13,384 bases of DNA, taken from Bacteroidales bacterium M5. GTDB taxonomy: Bacteria > Bacteroidota > Bacteroidia > Bacteroidales > Muribaculaceae. How positions within the stretch are numbered: position 1 is the stretch's first letter; every line of letters begins with the position of its first letter. Where the stretch lies: NCBI GenBank assembly GCA_001689535.1, contig LUJP01000068.1, forward strand, positions 1 to 13,384, written 5' to 3'. The position numbers were made by a program, and so were the translations under genes. Below the pieces are notes generated by a model. That model did no database searches and had not been told where the DNA came from. It worked only from the letters and a program-made list of their open reading frames with translations. Shown here in pieces: positions 5,108 to 12,404 of this stretch.

Positions 5108-7907
5108 GTTTGGCCTTGAGATAGCGGCCGGTGTAGCTCTCCGGGCAGGCAGCAACCTGTTCGGGAGTGCCGCACGCCACGAGGTTGCCTCCCGCTTCGC
5201 CCCCTTCGGGGCCTATGTCGATAACGTGGTCGGCACATTTCACCACATCCAGGTTGTGCTCGATTATCACCACGGTATGCCCTTTTTCAATCAGCCGGTC
5301 GAATGAATCCATTAGCGTTTTTATGTCGTTGAAATGCAGGCCGGTAGTGGGTTCGTCGAATATGAACATGGTGGGCATCTGCTTTTCCAGCGAAAGATAG
5401 TAGGCGAGTTTCACGCGCTGGTTTTCTCCACCTGAAAGAGTGGAGGAACTCTGGCCGAGTTTTACGTAGCCCAGACCCACGTCCTGAAGCGGGCGCAGCC
5501 GTCGCACTATGCGCTGCTCTGCCGCTCCGGTGCCCTCTTCCGAGAAGAATTCCACGGCTTCGTTCACGGTCATGTCCAGCACGTCGCTGATGTTTTTTCC
5601 GCGGTAAAGAATGTCGAGCACATCGCGTTTATAGCGTTTGCCGTGGCATGCTTCGCATGGAATAGTAATGTCGGCCATGAACTGCATCTCGATGGTTATT
5701 GTGCCCTCACCTTTGCATTCCTCGCAGCGTCCGCCTTCGGCATTGAACGAGAAGTAGCCGGGACCGAATCCCATCTGTTTGGCCCCCTGCTGGGCAGCGA
5801 AGAGCTGGCGGATCTCGTCGAAGGCTTTCAGATAAGTGGCCGGATTGGATCGCGTGGAGCGTCCTATGGGATTCTGGTCAACGAACTCCACGGCTTTTAT
5901 GCGCTGCAGGTCGCCGCCGAGTCCGTTGAACAGGCCGGGTGCGTCGCAAGGATCGCCAAGATGCCTCACAAGCGCACGATACAGGATGTCGCGCACCAGT
6001 GTGGATTTTCCCGAGCCGCTCACGCCGGTAACCACCGTCATTACTCCGAGCGGAAATTTCACGTCGATGTTTTTCAGATTGTGTTCGCGCGCGCCGCGCA
6101 CCTCTATCGAGTCGCGCCACGGTCTCCTCGCCGAAGGCACGGGAATGGTGAGGTCGCCGCGAAGGTAGGATGCAGTGTAGCTTCCGGTGGCTTTGTCTAT
6201 ATCGGAAACCGGACCATTGTAGACAATCTTGCCGCCGTGGCGTCCGGCTTCGGGGCCTACGTCTATCAGATGGTCGGCCGAACGCATTATCTCCTCGTCA
6301 TGTTCCACCACCACCACAGTGTTGCCTATCGACTGCAGCTTGCGCAAAACGCTTATCAGTCGGTCGGTGTCGCGGGTATGCAGTCCTATGCTCGGCTCGT
6401 CGAGAATGTAAAGAGAGCCTACGAGCGAACTTCCCAGCGAGGTCGCCAGGTTTATTCTCTGGCTTTCTCCGCCGGAGAGGGTGGATGAGAGGCGGTCGAG
6501 TGTAAGGTAGCCGAGTCCCACGTCGCAGAGGAATGTGAGTCGGCTTATTATTTCAGGGAGAAGCCGGCGCGAGATCATGCGTTCACGGTCGGTAAGCTCC
6601 ATATTGACAAAGAAGTCGCGCAGACGCTCCACCGGCATGGTCACGAGGTCGGCGATGGTCTGGCCGGCCACGTGCACATACAGAGCATCCGGTCTCAGAC
6701 GCGAGCCGTGACAGTCGGGGCACACGGTCTTTCCGCGGTAACGGGCAAGCATCACGCGGTATTGTATCTTGTAGAGATTCTCCTCGACCATCCGGAAGAA
6801 ACCGTCGATTCCTTCGAAACCATGACCGCCGTGCCACAGAAAATCTTTCTGGGCCTGCGAGAGTTCGGCATAGGGGCGGTGGATGGGAAAATCAGCCGCT
6901 GACGCCGCGCGGATGCACATCTGCTTCCATTCGCTCATTTTCTCACCGCGCCAGCACACCACGGCATCCTCATACACTGATTTGCCAGGGTCGGGCACCA
7001 CCAGACGTTCGTCTATTCCCATGGTCTTGCCGAAGCCCTCGCAGCGCGGACACGCTCCGTAAGGATTGTTGAAGTTGAACATCTGGTCGGAAGGCTCCAT
7101 GAAGGTCATTCCGTCAGCCTCAAAGCGTGTGGAGAACTCTTCGCAGCGTGGTTTGTCGCCGCCGTCCCACACATACAGCGTGAGGCTTCCGTTGCCCTCG
7201 AAGAGTGCTGTCTCGGCCGAATCGGCCATACGGCTCACTTCATCAGGGTCGGCAGAGGCCGCCATGCGGTCGATCAGGAGCATGTAGCGGTCGGCCACGG
7301 AATCGTCTACCTTGTCACCGGCAAGAATATCGGTTATGGTGATGAAGTTGCCGTCGGCGTCAATCAGTCGGGAGTAACCTCCTTTAAGGTATACGTCGAG
7401 CTGTGTGGCGGCTTTGCGCCCCTCAGGTATATGGATTGGTGCGGCAATCGCCAGGCGCGTGCCGGGAGAGAGGGCGGATGCCGCTTCTATGATGTCGTTG
7501 ACGGAGTGTTTTTTCACTTCCTCGCCGCTCACCGGCGAGATGGTGCGTCCGATGCGTGCGAAAAGCAGTCGCAGATAGTCGTATATTTCGGTCGAAGTGC
7601 CCACGGTGCTTCGCGGATTGCGTGTGCTCACCTTCTGCTCTATGGCTATGGCCGGAGGAAGCCCTTTTATGAAGTCGCACTCCGGTTTGGCCATCTTGCC
7701 CATGAACTGGCGGGCGTAGGCGCTGAGGCTTTCCACGTATCGCCGCTGTCCTTCGGCGTAAAGTGTGTCGAAAGCAAGTGAGGATTTGCCCGAGCCGGAC
7801 AGGCCGGTGATTACCACCAGTTCACCGCGCGGAATCTCCACGTCGATGCCCTTTAGGTTGTTGACGCGGGCACCTTTTATGATTATGTTGTCGTCAGGTT
7901 TCTGCAT
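5097..7907 (-). CDS. uvrA: UvrABC excinuclease subunit A
   Basis: UvrA is the damage-recognition ATPase of nucleotide excision repair and works with UvrB in the cytoplasm. The 936-residue protein is a normal full-length member. It has two ABC modules: Walker A GLSGSGKS at 35-42, signature LSGG at 477-480 and Walker B LDEPSIGL at 502-509; then GVSGSGKS at 628-635, LSGG at 824-827 and FDEPTTGL at 850-857. Cys286/289 with Cys396/399 form the first zinc site, and Cys728/731 with Cys751/754 form the C-terminal zinc finger. The UvrB-binding region (about 130-250) and the insertion domain lie inside the first module. The start at 7907 lies only 6 bases after a perfect -7 element, which suggests a leaderless or nearly leaderless mRNA. 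No better downstream start exists before the conserved IIIKGARVNNLKGI. Its stop overlaps convergent serB by 11 bp. Confidence 0.97.
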   Translation of the reverse strand: MQKPDDNIIIKGARVNNLKGIDVEIPRGELVVITGLSGSGKSSLAFDTLYAEGQRRYVESLSAYARQFMGKMAKPECDFIKGLPPAIAIEQKVSTRNPRSTVGTSTEIYDYLRLLFARIGRTISPVSGEEVKKHSVNDIIEAASALSPGTRLAIAAPIHIPEGRKAATQLDVYLKGGYSRLIDADGNFITITDILAGDKVDDSVADRYMLLIDRMAASADPDEVSRMADSAETALFEGNGSLTLYVWDGGDKPRCEEFSTRFEADGMTFMEPSDQMFNFNNPYGACPRCEGFGKTMGIDERLVVPDPGKSVYEDAVVCWRGEKMSEWKQMCIRAASAADFPIHRPYAELSQAQKDFLWHGGHGFEGIDGFFRMVEENLYKIQYRVMLARYRGKTVCPDCHGSRLRPDALYVHVAGQTIADLVTMPVERLRDFFVNMELTDRERMISRRLLPEIISRLTFLCDVGLGYLTLDRLSSTLSGGESQRINLATSLGSSLVGSLYILDEPSIGLHTRDTDRLISVLRKLQSIGNTVVVVEHDEEIMRSADHLIDVGPEAGRHGGKIVYNGPVSDIDKATGSYTASYLRGDLTIPVPSARRPWRDSIEVRGAREHNLKNIDVKFPLGVMTVVTGVSGSGKSTLVRDILYRALVRHLGDPCDAPGLFNGLGGDLQRIKAVEFVDQNPIGRSTRSNPATYLKAFDEIRQLFAAQQGAKQMGFGPGYFSFNAEGGRCEECKGEGTITIEMQFMADITIPCEACHGKRYKRDVLDILYRGKNISDVLDMTVNEAVEFFSEEGTGAAEQRIVRRLRPLQDVGLGYVKLGQSSSTLSGGENQRVKLAYYLSLEKQMPTMFIFDEPTTGLHFNDIKTLMDSFDRLIEKGHTVVIIEHNLDVVKCADHVIDIGPEGGEAGGNLVACGTPEQVAACPESYTGRYLKAKLNP

Positions 7908-7913
7908 AGCCTA

Positions 7914-7921
7914 CAAAGATA
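7914..7921 (-). promoter_or_regulatory. uvrA promoter, -7 element
   Basis: On the minus strand the bases read TATCTTTG, a full TAnnTTTG match, ending 6 bases before the uvrA ATG. No clear -33 TTTG is seen 19-21 bp upstream. A 6-bp inverted repeat (TACGAA at 7920-7925, TTCGTA at 7932-7937) abuts it and could be an operator. It does not look like a known LexA box. Confidence 0.5.
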
Positions 7922-7965
7922 CGAAAAAAGCTTCGTATGGCCTTGCGGGTCAAGCATACTCTAAC

Positions 7966-7985
7966 CATAATTATCAATAATTATG
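7966..7985. repeat. AT-rich perfect inverted repeat, possible 3' end hairpin
   Basis: CATAATTAT and ATAATTATG form perfect 9-bp arms around CA; as a hairpin this is about 8 bp with a TCAA loop. It lies between the end of the four-helix membrane protein gene (8026) and the uvrA promoter. It could end transcripts of the sigma-factor unit or serve as an operator. No GC-rich stem or clear T-run is present, so the terminator role is weak. Confidence 0.5.
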
Positions 7986-8014
7986 AGAATACCGGGAATT
8001 ATGAGAATACCGGG
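7979..8014. repeat. Two perfect tandem copies of an 18-bp unit
   Basis: AATTATGAGAATACCGGG occurs at 7979-7996 and again, directly adjoining, at 7997-8014. The first copy overlaps the AT-rich inverted repeat. The second copy enters a weak hairpin, AGAATA (8004-8009) with TATTCT (8018-8023). The array sits just downstream of the stop codon of the minus-strand membrane protein gene and is not translated on that strand. Confidence 0.85.
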
Positions 8015-8025
8015 GAATATTCTTG

Positions 8026-8604
8026 TCAGTCTTCAAGCTCGCTGCGTATTTCACGTATCATGCGGCGTGTGCGCAGATTGTTGATTATGCCTATTGTTGC
8101 GCCGGCACACAATCCTGCGCAACCGCCTGCAAACATCCAGATGTCAGTGACGGCAAAACTGTGGAGCAAGACCGCCAGCAGAGGAATGCCGGTCATGCAT
8201 CCGATAATTATGTGGAGGGTGCGCAGTCGTTGAAGCCGGGCTATGTTGTCGAGCAGCTCAGCCGATGTCATCGACCCGAAATCAATATCCTCCACCCTGC
8301 GTTTCTGGAGGTATATCATTATCGCCATGATGAGAAAGAACAAGGACAGGCATAGTCCTGTTGTCACAGATGTTCCTACTTCCTTCATTATCGGCACGCT
8401 GATGCCGCCCCATATAAGGGCTATTGCAAATAGTCTGGAGTAGTAGCGCAGGAGCTTGTCGCGCCTTGATGAAATCCGGCGTGATTTCGGTTCAGTATTG
8501 CGGAACGGTGGAGGGGTCTGGACTTCATTCCACGTACTCCGGAGGTCGTCCAGGAACCCCTGGGCGTTTTCGGAATGAGATATGTCATGGTTGCGGATAT
8601 CCAT
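8026..8604 (-). CDS. Four-helix membrane protein, candidate anti-sigma factor
   Basis: This 192-residue protein has no family I can name with certainty. A charged, apparently cytoplasmic N-terminus (1-50, with SENAQGFLDDLRSTWNEV) precedes four hydrophobic segments at about 55-73, 79-100, 130-150 and 155-176. These are arranged as two hairpins split by a polar loop containing DFGSMTSAELLDNIARLQRLR. The C-terminus is short and basic/acidic. The gene begins 13 bases after the ECF sigma-factor gene, so the two are almost certainly co-transcribed. By position it is the likely membrane anti-sigma factor or sensor. It lacks both a recognisable zinc-binding anti-sigma (ZAS) HxxxCxxC motif and a FecR domain, so the role is inferred from context alone. 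The two-hairpin layout hints at internal duplication, but I see no clear sequence repeat. Confidence 0.8.
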   Translation of the reverse strand: MDIRNHDISHSENAQGFLDDLRSTWNEVQTPPPFRNTEPKSRRISSRRDKLLRYYSRLFAIALIWGGISVPIMKEVGTSVTTGLCLSLFFLIMAIMIYLQKRRVEDIDFGSMTSAELLDNIARLQRLRTLHIIIGCMTGIPLLAVLLHSFAVTDIWMFAGGCAGLCAGATIGIINNLRTRRMIREIRSELED

Positions 8605-8617
8605 AGCAGGTATGATT

Positions 8618-9130
8618 TCAGAGATGAGTGTTCGTTTTTTCGGGGTTCGCTGCCGCCAGACGCTGGCGCAGACGGTGTAGTCGCGAGGCTACGTTATTTC
8701 GGCTTATGCCGGTTACCTCGGATATTTCCTCGTAAGACTGCCCGTCGAGCCACATCATCACCAGCGCGCGGTCGGCGCGGTCCAGTGCTGATATGAGTCT
8801 GTACATAAGTTTGATCTTATGCATGCGGTCATCGGGAATATATGGTAGTTCCCGTCCTATATCATCAATGCTCACACGCCCTGTGCTGTGACGCCCCGAG
8901 CGGCGGAAGTCGGTGATGCAGGAGTTTATCGCCACGCGGTAAAGCCACGTAGACAGACGGCAGCGGTTGGAAAATGATTCAAGCCCTTCCCACACGTTGG
9001 CGAGCACCTCCTGATAGAGATCCTTCAGGTGGTCGTCATCCGACGCATAACCACGGCATACCTTGTAGATAAGGTTGCAGTGCTCTGCGAGAATGGTGTT
9101 GAACAAATCTGTTTTTTCTTGCCGTGTCAT
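8618..9130 (-). CDS. ECF-type RNA polymerase sigma factor
   Basis: The 170-residue protein has only sigma regions 2 and 4, as in extracytoplasmic-function sigma factors. Region 2 spans about 14-80 (HLKDLYQEVLANVWEGLESF, then LSTWLYRVAINSCITDFRR). Region 4 spans about 105-160, with the helix-turn-helix SYEEISEVTGISRNNVASRLHRLRQRL (132-158). The subgroup cannot be fixed from sequence alone. It is followed after 13 bases by a four-helix membrane protein, a common layout for a sigma factor and its membrane regulator. It is preceded by 145 bases containing a perfect 13-bp inverted repeat. No standard TAnnTTTG promoter is seen directly before it, so it may be autoregulated or read through from the upstream operon. 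Confidence 0.94.
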   Translation of the reverse strand: MTRQEKTDLFNTILAEHCNLIYKVCRGYASDDDHLKDLYQEVLANVWEGLESFSNRCRLSTWLYRVAINSCITDFRRSGRHSTGRVSIDDIGRELPYIPDDRMHKIKLMYRLISALDRADRALVMMWLDGQSYEEISEVTGISRNNVASRLHRLRQRLAAANPEKTNTHL

Positions 9131-9183
9131 TTCGTGTTGGCGTATACTTTTGTGGCAGCCCGTTGTTAATCGGCTACAGCTAT

Positions 9184-9249
9184 GTGACGCGCCGGATGCC
9201 GAAAAATTGCATCCCTGCCGATAAAAATTTGCACTGTCCGGCGCGTCAC
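9184..9249. repeat. Perfect 13-bp inverted repeat with 40-base loop
   Basis: GTGACGCGCCGGA (9184-9196) and TCCGGCGCGTCAC (9237-9249) are exact reverse complements. The 40-base interior holds two similar direct units; on the minus strand these are TGCAAATTTTTATCGGCA and TGCAATTTTTCGGCA. The element lies between the secreted ChaN/EreA-like gene and the sigma-factor gene. Neither strand has a T-run after the stem, so it is not a standard intrinsic terminator. A regulatory mRNA structure or protein-binding site is possible. Confidence 0.8.
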
Positions 9250-9275
9250 CCTCTGAAATCCTGGTCTAAGGAACC

Positions 9276-10868
9276 CTATTCGCCAAGGGCTCTGGCTATG
9301 CTTTCAATGGTCATGTCGTCGGCCGTGGTGCCGAACCATATCCACTTTCTCTCATTGAGTCCGAGCACTTCCGCACGCCGTTTCATCTCGTCGATGAACG
9401 ACTGGCTGAACACATCCATCAGTGGGGTGTTGCGCGGTTCGTTGTCAAGAGGGTACAGGAAAAGGAATCCGTCGAAATTGTCGGCGTAGGTTCCGGCGCG
9501 GTGGTCGTATTTCATTTCATACATTCCGTCGTAGGGTTCGTTGCCGAACGGGGAACCTTTGAGCGTGAAGCCTACCGGGCTGTTGCCGTTGAGTTCGAAG
9601 GCTCGGTCGAAAATGCCGCCGCGAGGTTTTGAGGGATGGCGCCCGCTGTTGTCAGTGGATAAGCTGTGCTGCATCACTGAGAACACATTGTTTTCGCCCA
9701 GTCGCTGCGCAAGCTGCGCTCCGGCTGTTAGCGCGGGAGTCATACCGCGCGGTGTTGACGCCGTGCCCGGAATGTCGGTTTTGGAGGCGTGACCGCACCC
9801 TACCAGAAACAGACAGTGGCGAGGATCGGCAGATGCGGACATATACCGTTCTATAACATCGGCCATGTGGGTGTTGCGGTCCTCCAGCTCTTCTGTATCG
9901 GCCATGGTTTTAATCCTTGAGTAGGGTATCTGATAGTCAGCGAGCACCACTTTTATTTTCTTTGAGGGTGCAAGAGAGTGGTTGAGGCTCCACAGGTCGC
10001 ACAGGAAATCGAATTCTCCGCGATCCCACCATCCGTTGGGCTGCTCGTCGCGGAAAATATCAAGTACTTTCTGTGTGTCAAGTGTGTCGGAAGCCATGAA
10101 TGCGTCCATGTCGGGCTGTCGCCACGAGGGAAGTTCCATGAACACCGTTCCTGCAGTTTCAGGGAAGCCCGGCAGTGCTATCAGTCGGCGCAGCATGTCC
10201 CATGACACTTTTCGGCGGTGGTATTCTCCGTTTATTACAAGCCGGTGGTCACGGAGCCTTTTCAGAAGAAACTCTTCGGGGGTATCCTTTACTCCGGCAA
10301 GAAACGATGTAAACGGGGTGACGTCGGCAGGAACGCGGTGTATCAGATCGATTCGCGGTATGTTTGCAAGAATATTGGGGAGTTGACGGCTGATTATGCC
10401 GGTCATTTCCTGCTCGTTCTCCGCAAGGCCTTGTCCTCCGTTTACCCATCGGCCGTCTTCTATCCACGTCCAGTTAAGAATCAGGTAATCGGGTGAATTT
10501 CTCACTACTATCACCGCCGCGGAGTCGCGGTAGGTGACAATGCCTTTTACACGTTCGTCAAGCATCCGTTTTCTCAGTGCTGAATCTACAGCTGCATCAG
10601 CAGCGTCGCGGTCGAAATCAAAACGCTTTGTTGAAATATCGGCCCACAGACGCTTCTTGCCCGTTATGCCTACCCAGCTTCTGAGCCGGTAAAAGTCGAG
10701 TGGGGTGGACGGGCTGACGGAGTCAGGACAAAGCTCCCATGCTGTCTTCCCGATTTCGGTAACTGTAAAGCCTTCGGGATAATTGCCGGTAATGGAATCC
10801 GTGGTGTTGTGCGCGTTGGCAGCCGCTGCCGCCAGCGTAACTAAGGAGAGGGTTAGTGTTTTATACAT
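9276..10868 (-). CDS. Secreted protein with ChaN/EreA/TraB-like fold (tentative)
   Basis: The 530-residue protein starts with a signal peptide (hydrophobic 4-18, likely cleavage near ANA-H at 19-20) and no lipobox, so it should be periplasmic or secreted. Residues 1-190 are unrecognised. The core from about 205 to 365 resembles the superfamily of ChaN-like, erythromycin-esterase (EreA)-like and TraB/TIKI-like proteins: INGEYHRRK with Glu215 and His217, VFMELPSW with Glu245, VVLADYQIP with Asp311, RNTHMADVI with Arg331, and FLVGCGHASKT with His360. These are the positions where the superfamily places its acidic and histidine residues. GEYHR differs from the commoner GExHG. A C-terminal region (about 370-530) contains FDGFLFLYPLDN. 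The activity is unknown; a metal-dependent hydrolase or ligand-binding role is possible. It begins 9 bases after the preceding gene and is the last gene of the ABC/GntR operon. Confidence 0.7.
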   Translation of the reverse strand: MYKTLTLSLVTLAAAAANAHNTTDSITGNYPEGFTVTEIGKTAWELCPDSVSPSTPLDFYRLRSWVGITGKKRLWADISTKRFDFDRDAADAAVDSALRKRMLDERVKGIVTYRDSAAVIVVRNSPDYLILNWTWIEDGRWVNGGQGLAENEQEMTGIISRQLPNILANIPRIDLIHRVPADVTPFTSFLAGVKDTPEEFLLKRLRDHRLVINGEYHRRKVSWDMLRRLIALPGFPETAGTVFMELPSWRQPDMDAFMASDTLDTQKVLDIFRDEQPNGWWDRGEFDFLCDLWSLNHSLAPSKKIKVVLADYQIPYSRIKTMADTEELEDRNTHMADVIERYMSASADPRHCLFLVGCGHASKTDIPGTASTPRGMTPALTAGAQLAQRLGENNVFSVMQHSLSTDNSGRHPSKPRGGIFDRAFELNGNSPVGFTLKGSPFGNEPYDGMYEMKYDHRAGTYADNFDGFLFLYPLDNEPRNTPLMDVFSQSFIDEMKRRAEVLGLNERKWIWFGTTADDMTIESIARALGE

Positions 10869-10877
10869 GGCAGTTGT

Positions 10878-11333
10878 TTATTTAAGGGGTTTGTGTTCAG
10901 AAAGTGCGGCTGAGGCGGTGTCGGCCGGTATGGAATCTGTGGGCAGTTTTTTCATAGGCCGGAATGAAATCACCGTGTCGTTTAACCGGGCCTCGCACAG
11001 ATTCAGCAGGCGTATGGTACCCTGATAAATTGCGCTCGGATCGTCGGTGGAAATCGAAAGAGTGTCGCCTCTCAGTGAAACTTCCGGTTCGATGTTGAGG
11101 TCGATAAAAGAGCTGTATTTGTTGCGCAGGGACCTCACATACAGCAATCCCGGTGTGGCTTTGGGACCTTGATAACATACCACTCTCACGGTATCGGAAC
11201 TCATGGCCCGGAGACATTCCGTTATATCGGCTTTGCAGCTTGAAGCGGTGTTTTTGTTCAGGAAAAACGATATGGCCGGAAGTACTGCGAGTATTATTAC
11301 AGCCGATATTGCTATTTTATTGCTTGTTTTCAT
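10878..11333 (-). CDS. Small membrane-anchored protein of unknown function
   Basis: This 151-residue protein has a single N-terminal hydrophobic segment (about 7-25), either a signal anchor or an uncleaved signal peptide. A roughly 125-residue domain outside the membrane follows. I recognise no family. The domain contains three cysteines (33, 40 and 53), the stretch DTVRVVCYQGPKATPGLLYVR, and alternating beta-like segments (FIDLNIEPEVSLRGDTLSIS). The acidic/proline-rich tail ends SEHKPLK. Its start lies 17 bases inside the end of the GntR gene and its stop is 9 bases before the secreted ChaN/EreA-like gene, so translational coupling is likely. It may be a partner or membrane tether for that protein. 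This is inferred from position only. Confidence 0.75.
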   Translation of the reverse strand: MKTSNKIAISAVIILAVLPAISFFLNKNTASSCKADITECLRAMSSDTVRVVCYQGPKATPGLLYVRSLRNKYSSFIDLNIEPEVSLRGDTLSISTDDPSAIYQGTIRLLNLCEARLNDTVISFRPMKKLPTDSIPADTASAALSEHKPLK

Positions 11334-11682
11334 GTCTTTTTATTATTGGAATTATTTCATCGGGAGATATGCCAAGTAGTTCCATCTGTTTGACGCATAA
11401 GGGTAGAAGCTCGTCGAAGAATGCTTGACGGCGCCGTTCTTTTATTGACTCGCAAGCTCCTTCGGCCACAAAGAAGCCTACTCCTTTCACGCTTCTTACC
11501 GTGCCGTCGAATCCCAGATGTTCGTATGTGCGCACAATGGTATTGGCATTGACGCGGAACTTCGCGCTCATTTCTCTCACCGAGGGTAGCTGGTGGCCTA
11601 TGCTCCAGCGTCCGCTCAGAATGTTGTCCTCCACCCATTCCTTTATCTGGATGAATACGGGCCTGTTGTCTTTCAGCTCCAT
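11317..11682 (-). CDS. GntR-family transcriptional regulator, YtrA type
   Basis: The 121-residue protein has a winged helix-turn-helix of the GntR family at about 5-72: PVFIQIKEWVEDNILSGRW, then QLPSVREMSAKFRVNANTIVR, then SVKGVGFFV. The short C-terminal helical tail of about 45 residues, without a large ligand-binding domain, is the YtrA-subfamily layout. These regulators normally repress the operon they sit in, usually one encoding an ABC transporter, in response to cell-envelope stress or antibiotics. Here the gene is third in the operon rather than first. It overlaps the membrane protein gene upstream by 10 bp and the next gene by 17 bp. A likely target is the promoter near 13291-13298 before the ATPase gene. 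Confidence 0.92.
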   Translation of the reverse strand: MELKDNRPVFIQIKEWVEDNILSGRWSIGHQLPSVREMSAKFRVNANTIVRTYEHLGFDGTVRSVKGVGFFVAEGACESIKERRRQAFFDELLPLCVKQMELLGISPDEIIPIIKRHENKQ

Positions 11683-12404
11683 CGTTCGAATCTGATTTCT
11701 CTGAAACGGAAATATGAGATGGCTATAGCGGCTACGGGAAGCAGCATAAGCCAGATATATGACACCGCATACTGGACTTTAACCGGCAGGCCGGTCCAGG
11801 AACAGACTGAGTGCCATTCCACTCCGTAAGCCCATATATTGACATCTGTGCCGATGAAGGGATACGACAGAGCTCCTGCTACATCGAGCACTGACACACT
11901 TCCCGCGGCTATAATGCCCAGAGTTACACCGGCTATCCATCTCCATTTCGGGGAGAAGGTGGTGAAAAGAAGGCCGAGCGAACAGAACCATACCAGAAAA
12001 TATGATACCACCGGGAGATGGTAGAGAGGGAGATGAGTTCTGAAGGGCAGTCGGGCTATGTTCAGAAAAGTGTTGTGATCCAGAATGTATAGTGGAGCGA
12101 GTATCACACCGTATGAAAGGATGGGAAAAATCACGAGAGTGCGCAGGGCGGTGAATGCGAATTTTGTGGACTCGCTCACCGGCAGCAATAATGGCGATAT
12201 GCACTGCTCGGCGTCGAAGCATCCGCGCAGGGATGTGAAAGCTGTGTAGACCACGCAGGTGAAAATCCACCATAATCCCACATACCGTGCATGAGAAGGA
12301 GAGTAGCATAATATGATGAGCAGGGAGATGGCTGCCGATATGGCAGTCATGGATAGGTCGCGGCGCCAGTGGCTGCAGATGTAGAGTCGGGCTAATCTTA
12401 TCAT
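11673..12404 (-). CDS. ABC-2-type transporter membrane protein
   Basis: The 243-residue protein is highly hydrophobic, with about six predicted transmembrane helices near 18-36, 41-58, 84-106, 129-150, 157-175 and 214-230. The segment LLLPVSESTKFAFTALRTL, after the second helix, matches the LLPxSxxEK-type motif common in ABC-2 exporter membrane subunits of Bacteroidetes. It has no periplasmic binding-protein partner, which fits an exporter. Its ATG overlaps the stop codon of the ATPase gene by 4 bp (ATGA), so the two are translationally coupled and should form the transporter, probably as a homodimer of each subunit. The substrate is unknown. YtrA-linked transporters are often tied to peptide antibiotics or cell-wall stress. 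Confidence 0.85.
   Translation of the reverse strand: MIRLARLYICSHWRRDLSMTAISAAISLLIILCYSPSHARYVGLWWIFTCVVYTAFTSLRGCFDAEQCISPLLLPVSESTKFAFTALRTLVIFPILSYGVILAPLYILDHNTFLNIARLPFRTHLPLYHLPVVSYFLVWFCSLGLLFTTFSPKWRWIAGVTLGIIAAGSVSVLDVAGALSYPFIGTDVNIWAYGVEWHSVCSWTGLPVKVQYAVSYIWLMLLPVAAIAISYFRFREIRFERWS

Noticed and set aside
5643..6488. Plus-strand open frame of 281 codons opposite uvrA
   Set aside because: It is antisense to the conserved core of uvrA, has biased composition, and shows no family motif. It is a GC-driven shadow frame.
9184..9249. Intrinsic terminator for the ABC/GntR operon
   Set aside because: The stem is strong, but the loop is 40 bases and no T-run follows on either strand, so it was kept only as an inverted repeat.
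11779..12309. Minus-strand frame of 176 codons inside the ABC membrane protein gene
   Set aside because: It is an alternate frame of the permease; its sequence is low in hydrophobic segments and rich in His/Ser/Arg, as out-of-frame translation gives.
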